The notes below the pieces were generated by a model. That model ran no database searches and was not told where the DNA came from. It was given only the letters and a program-made list of their open reading frames with translations. A DNA stretch of 18,450 nt, from assembly GCA_013286985.1 (NCBI GenBank), contig JABDEQ010000056.1, positions 1-18,450 of the forward strand. The letters run 5' to 3'. Position 1 is the stretch's first letter; each line of letters opens with the position of its first letter. Below, in pieces: positions 15,076 to 18,450 of this stretch. The position numbers and the translations under genes were made by a program. The stretch comes from Bacteroidota bacterium (GTDB taxonomy: Bacteria > Bacteroidota > Bacteroidia > Sphingobacteriales > Sphingobacteriaceae).

Positions 15076-15954
15076 ATGGATGTGCAAGAGATTGAGCGGT
15101 TAATTAAGATCAGCAAAGAGCGCCCCTTATTGCCGGAAAAATATATCCCCTGGGAATTAGAGCCCGGTACTGATGACATATTTTTACCTGAAATATTAAA
15201 TTCATTACAGGGGCTTGAAATTTACGATACTTTAAGCCCCACTCAGAAACTTGAACTTGGCCGACATGAGCTGGTTCAGGTAATTGCCTCATATGCCTGG
15301 GGCGAATGCTTGTTTTGCCTGTTTATGACCCGGCATATCCTCACCCTCCCACTCGACAATGTAGAGCACCGTTTCATTTTACGGGAGCTGATAGAAGAAT
15401 TCAGGCACCAGGAAATGTTTGGGCAGGCCATAAGTAAATTAGGCGGCAGCCCCATAAAACAAACCGGCATACATAAGTTTTTTGGCGAATTCAGCAATAA
15501 ATATTTGCCTGCCGATTATTTATTTATGGGTAGCGTATCAGTCGAGTTGGTTACAGATATTTATGGCAACTACGCTCGCCGAGCACCAAATATCTATCCT
15601 GTACTAAAAAAGATGTTCGATCTGCATAATATTGAGGAAGGTCGTCATATACTTTTCACTAAAAGCTTTTTGAGGGGATACGCAGCAAAAGCCGGTTATA
15701 TCAAACGGACATTGTACAGCTATGTAATACTGTTCAATATTTTATTTGTGCGTACAATGTATGTAAAAAAGGAAATATTTGAACGCATAGGACTTGAGGA
15801 CCCTGATAAGGTATTCAAAATCGCTTCAAAAAACTTCAAAAAGAAATTCAGCGAAACCTGCCTGAAAGATATTATTGAATTTGTAGACGAATGGAAAGGC
15901 TTTAACCTGTTAACCCGTTGGGCCTGGCGGTGGGTATTGAGTGCCAAAATTTAA
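15076..15954 (+). CDS. AurF-like diiron oxygenase
   Basis: A 292-residue, all-helical cytoplasmic protein of the AurF (p-aminobenzoate N-oxygenase) diiron superfamily. Numbered from ATG at 15076, the ligand set fits AurF spacing: E77 (SYAWGEC), E108 and H111 (LIEEFRHQEMF), E157 (SVSVELVTDIYG), then H184, E188 and H191 (LHNIEEGRHI). The E-x2-H and H-x3-E-x2-H patterns are complete, so an active diiron centre is likely. AurF oxidises an aryl amine to a nitro group in Streptomyces; the substrate here is unknown and no biosynthetic cluster surrounds the gene. A GAGACG palindrome follows the stop, then convergent bioB. Confidence 0.85.
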   Translation: MDVQEIERLIKISKERPLLPEKYIPWELEPGTDDIFLPEILNSLQGLEIYDTLSPTQKLELGRHELVQVIASYAWGECLFCLFMTRHILTLPLDNVEHRFILRELIEEFRHQEMFGQAISKLGGSPIKQTGIHKFFGEFSNKYLPADYLFMGSVSVELVTDIYGNYARRAPNIYPVLKKMFDLHNIEEGRHILFTKSFLRGYAAKAGYIKRTLYSYVILFNILFVRTMYVKKEIFERIGLEDPDKVFKIASKNFKKKFSETCLKDIIEFVDEWKGFNLLTRWAWRWVLSAKI

Positions 15955-15955
15955 T

Positions 15956-15986
15956 AAGCAGAGACGCATACGCTACGTCTCTGCTT
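15956..15986. repeat. GAGACG palindromic repeat, copy 2 (aurF-like/bioB)
   Basis: A perfect 11-bp inverted repeat AAGCAGAGACG (15956-15966) and CGTCTCTGCTT (15976-15986) with a 9-nt loop, located between convergent gene ends. Its AGAGACG/CGTCTCT core is shared with the copy at 10260-10293 while the flanks differ. A bidirectional terminator role is likely. Confidence 0.85.
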
Positions 15987-15994
15987 CGATATTT

Positions 15995-17002
15995 TTATGC
16001 AGATACGGTTTCTTCAATATTTTCAACCTTACCTGGTCTGCCATTTTTGAAAGCTTTGCGTGGTGTTAAACCAAGCAATTCAAACATAACCATATCATCA
16101 TCAAATGAAGGATTAGGCGTTGTTAACAATTTTTCGCCTGCAAAAATAGAATTGGCACCAGCCATAAAGCAAAATGCTTGCTCAACTACACTCATTTCGG
16201 TACGTCCCGCAGAAAGGCGAACAACTGTTTTAGGCATAATAATGCGGGTTGTAGCAATCATCCTTACCATATCCCACACAGAAACCCTTGGCTGATCGGC
16301 AAGCGGAGTTCCCTGTACAGGCACCAACGCATTAATGGGCACTGATTCCGGATGTTTAGGCAAGTTAGATAGTGTTTTAAGCATCGAAATACGATCTTCA
16401 ACGGTTTCGCCTAAACCAATAATACCGCCGCTGCAAACTGTAATTTTAGCTTTACGTACATGTTCAAGCGTTTTTAAACGTTCATCATAAGTACGGGTAG
16501 TAATAATACGTTTGTAATCTTCCTCGGAGGTATCAAGGTTGTGATTGTAAGCATATAAACCGGCATCAGCCAAACGTTGCGCCTGATCTTCGGTAAGCAT
16601 TCCCAGCGTGCAGCAAACTTCCATATCCAGTTCGTTTACTGCTTTTACCATATCAATCACCTTATCAAAATCGCGGTTATCGCGCACTTCGCGCCATGCC
16701 GCGCCCATGCATAATCTTGATGCACCGCCATTCTTTGCTTTTTGGGCAACAGCAATCACCTCTTCTTTAGGCATTATTGCATGAACATCAACACCCGTAT
16801 TATAACGGGCCGCCTGTGGACAATAAGCGCAATCTTCAGGGCATCCACCTGTTTTTATCGAGATCAAAGAGCTGATCTGCACTTCTGAATAGTCTTTATT
16901 TTCGCGGTGTACTGTCGCCGCTTCGTAAACAAGGTCAAGCAATGGCCTGTGATATATCTCCGATATCTCTTCTTTTGTCCAATTGTATCTTACTTCAGTC
17001 AT
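15995..17002 (-). CDS. bioB: Biotin synthase
   Basis: A 335-residue cytoplasmic radical-SAM enzyme that inserts sulfur into dethiobiotin, the last step of biotin synthesis. The radical-SAM cysteines are C54, C58 and C61 ([12 protein letters not shown]) and bind the [4Fe-4S] cluster. The other conserved family segments are [10 protein letters not shown] (96-105), EVCCTLGML (128-136), AYNHNLDTS (151-159), [11 protein letters not shown] and the RLSAGR arginine motif that bind or flank the [2Fe-2S] cluster and substrate. Length is as expected. No other bio genes are in the window; neighbours are mgtE upstream on the same strand (79-bp gap) and the AurF-like gene convergent. Confidence 0.98.
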   Translation of the reverse strand: MTEVRYNWTKEEISEIYHRPLLDLVYEAATVHRENKDYSEVQISSLISIKTGGCPEDCAYCPQAARYNTGVDVHAIMPKEEVIAVAQKAKNGGASRLCMGAAWREVRDNRDFDKVIDMVKAVNELDMEVCCTLGMLTEDQAQRLADAGLYAYNHNLDTSEEDYKRIITTRTYDERLKTLEHVRKAKITVCSGGIIGLGETVEDRISMLKTLSNLPKHPESVPINALVPVQGTPLADQPRVSVWDMVRMIATTRIIMPKTVVRLSAGRTEMSVVEQAFCFMAGANSIFAGEKLLTTPNPSFDDDMVMFELLGLTPRKAFKNGRPGKVENIEETVSA

Positions 17003-17023
17003 TATATTTCTCTTTTGGATTGA

Positions 17024-17033
17024 ATTTGCAAAT
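17024..17033 (-). promoter_or_regulatory. bioB promoter region with ATTTGCAAAT palindrome
   Basis: A perfect 10-bp palindrome ATTTGCAAAT lies in the 79-bp gap upstream of bioB. On the minus strand it overlaps a near-consensus -7 box (CATATTTG, one mismatch), 22-31 nt before the ATG. This position suits a repressor operator controlling bioB, but the sequence does not match a biotin-repressor site I know, and AT-rich DNA makes such palindromes fairly common. Confidence 0.3.
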
Positions 17034-17081
17034 ATGTATTAAATGAGGGACAGCTTAAATAATATCTTCTAAAAAATGTTT

Positions 17082-18428
17082 CTACAATAGTTTGGTGGCA
17101 AACCAAAGGGGCAATAAGAAACCGGCACAATCAGTAAACGTAGTGATGATAATAGACGATGCTACAGCCGGATCAATACCTACTCTTTTTAATATCAATG
17201 GAATAGTGGCCCCGGTAAGCCCCGCAACAATTAAATTACCGGTCATTGCCAAAAATAGTACAAGGCCAAGTTTTAAGTTAGCTTCATAAAAATACGCTAT
17301 TATCAAAACAATAATACCATTGGCAGCACCATTGAGCATCCCAACCAAAAACTCTTTTACTACAGTGTTATAAGCTTGTTTATCTGTTAAATCGCTTAGC
17401 GAAATACGCCTTACAGTAACAGCCAGTGCCTGTGTTGCTGCATTACCGCCCATTCCGGCAATAATGGTCATATAGGCGGCAATAATAGGAAATTTGGACA
17501 CCGTACCATCAAACTGCCTGATAATTGATGCAGCGAGGTACGCAGTGCCCAAATTGATTACCAACCATGGCAAACGACTTTTTATGGCATCTTTCCAGTT
17601 ACCGCTCAGTTCCTCGTCTTCAGATACACCGGATATTTTCAGGATGTCTTCGGTGCTTTCCTGCTCCATAACGTCCATGATATCATCCACGGTAACCCGC
17701 CCAAGCAGCTTCATATTATCGTCAACAACAGGAATACTGGCTAAATTATATTGGGATATCAGGCTGGCAACATCTTCCTGATCCAGATCGGCTTTAACAA
17801 AAACAAAATCAGTATTTACCAGGTCACGTACCTGCGCATCAGCCTTCGCTTTAAGAATTGATTTAACGGACAAGATCCCCTGCAAAATATCGGCGTCATC
17901 CACCACATAAATGGTATAAAACTCCTCCATTTCTTCTGATTGGCGAACAATCTCATCCAGCGCATCTTTTTTATCCAGATTGATGTTAACCTTTACTATT
18001 TCCGAGTCCATCAAACCACCCGCGGTATCCTCGTCATATTTTAACAGGGCGCGTATACTATCGGCATCTTCCTGGTCAAGGTCCTCTAAAATCTCCTGCT
18101 GCTCATCTTCATCCAGCTGTGAAATAATATCCGTCGCATCATCGTAATCCAGCTCTTCGATTATCTCAGAACGTTTTTCTGGGTCAAGACCGATAAGCAA
18201 CTCTCCCGGGTCCTGCTCCTCGTGCATTTCTGAAATTACCTCCGACGCAATGTCAGTCGGCAGCACATTAATGATCCTTTCCCTGGCTTCCTGCGGAAGT
18301 TTCTCGAATAACAAAGCAATCTCCGAAGCATGATATTCCTTCAGAACACTCTCTAATTCAGCATCATTTCCCTGCAGCGCTTTTTCGAAGCGCTGCAAAT
18401 CCGATTTATCAATTTCAAAAGATTGCAT
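17082..18428 (-). CDS. mgtE: Magnesium transporter MgtE
   Basis: A 448-residue Mg2+-gated Mg2+ channel of the inner membrane. The acidic, superhelical MgtE N domain spans about 25-130. Two CBS domains follow (about 135-195 and 200-260); with the N domain these bind Mg2+ and close the pore when the cytosolic level is high. Five TM segments fill about 285-446, with the conserved pore elements GMGGNAATQALAVTVRR (325-341) and FTDCAGFLLP, where D433 matches the selectivity-site Asp of Thermus MgtE (D432). Only 22 bp of sequence lie upstream of the ATG, so its promoter is not visible. bioB follows 79 bp downstream; there is no clear terminator between them. Confidence 0.97.
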   Translation of the reverse strand: MQSFEIDKSDLQRFEKALQGNDAELESVLKEYHASEIALLFEKLPQEARERIINVLPTDIASEVISEMHEEQDPGELLIGLDPEKRSEIIEELDYDDATDIISQLDEDEQQEILEDLDQEDADSIRALLKYDEDTAGGLMDSEIVKVNINLDKKDALDEIVRQSEEMEEFYTIYVVDDADILQGILSVKSILKAKADAQVRDLVNTDFVFVKADLDQEDVASLISQYNLASIPVVDDNMKLLGRVTVDDIMDVMEQESTEDILKISGVSEDEELSGNWKDAIKSRLPWLVINLGTAYLAASIIRQFDGTVSKFPIIAAYMTIIAGMGGNAATQALAVTVRRISLSDLTDKQAYNTVVKEFLVGMLNGAANGIIVLIIAYFYEANLKLGLVLFLAMTGNLIVAGLTGATIPLILKRVGIDPAVASSIIITTFTDCAGFLLPLWFATKLL

Positions 18429-18450
18429 ACCGGACTAAAATACACATTTA

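Noticed and set aside
1..18450. CRISPR arrays, tRNA or rRNA genes, insertion-sequence transposases
   Set aside because: No regularly spaced repeats, cloverleaf sequence, rRNA-like stretch or transposase motif was recognised on either strand.

Overview
This 18.45 kb window looks like chromosomal DNA of a Bacteroidota species, most likely family Sphingobacteriaceae (Mucilaginibacter/Pedobacter-like). Evidence: AT-rich DNA, Bacteroidota -7 promoter boxes (TAnnTTTG) close to start codons, almost no Shine-Dalgarno sequences, and phylum-typical proteins (WbqC family, TonB-plug/MG2-type surface protein, large MscS with a periplasmic coiled coil). The taxonomic call is inference from protein style, not a search. 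Most of the window is core metabolism and transport. I saw no CRISPR array, tRNA, rRNA, transposase or prophage.

Left edge (1-851, minus strand): a promoter and a 20-codon leader peptide with seven histidines, five of them consecutive, followed by bases running off the window. This looks like a histidine-operon attenuator, so a his gene is predicted just beyond the left edge. Upstream of it lies a WbqC-family gene broken by one frameshift. Envelope block (888-5291): an LpxL/HtrB-type acyltransferase and a GT2 glycosyltransferase overlap as a plus-strand pair. They converge on, and overlap by 23 bp, a large MscS-family channel. Upstream of the channel on the same strand is aroQ (type II dehydroquinase), and divergent from aroQ is xerD.

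Middle block (6673-10310): xerD and prmC converge across a 90-bp long-arm palindromic element. prmC is divergent from ribD, which is followed by an EamA-family permease and a YigZ/IMPACT protein. The YigZ stop codon lies inside a GAGACG palindromic repeat, which separates it from mgtA.

mgtA region (10311-14946): a P-type Mg2+ ATPase on the minus strand. It has a rare strong Shine-Dalgarno and a possible 23-aa upstream ORF overlapping its start as ATGA, with overlapping hairpins. Upstream is about 400 bp of degraded DNA, including a possible DoxX-like remnant, then the C-terminal two thirds of a TonB-plug surface protein whose 5' part is missing. This is the most rearranged part of the window.

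Right block (15076-18428): an AurF-like diiron oxygenase (+), a second GAGACG palindrome, bioB (-) and mgtE (-). Two unrelated Mg2+ importers, mgtA (active) and mgtE (gated channel), therefore lie about 4 kb apart. No single new multi-gene system is evident. The items most worth following are the His leader, the mgtA leader, the two families of palindromic elements, and the two broken genes.
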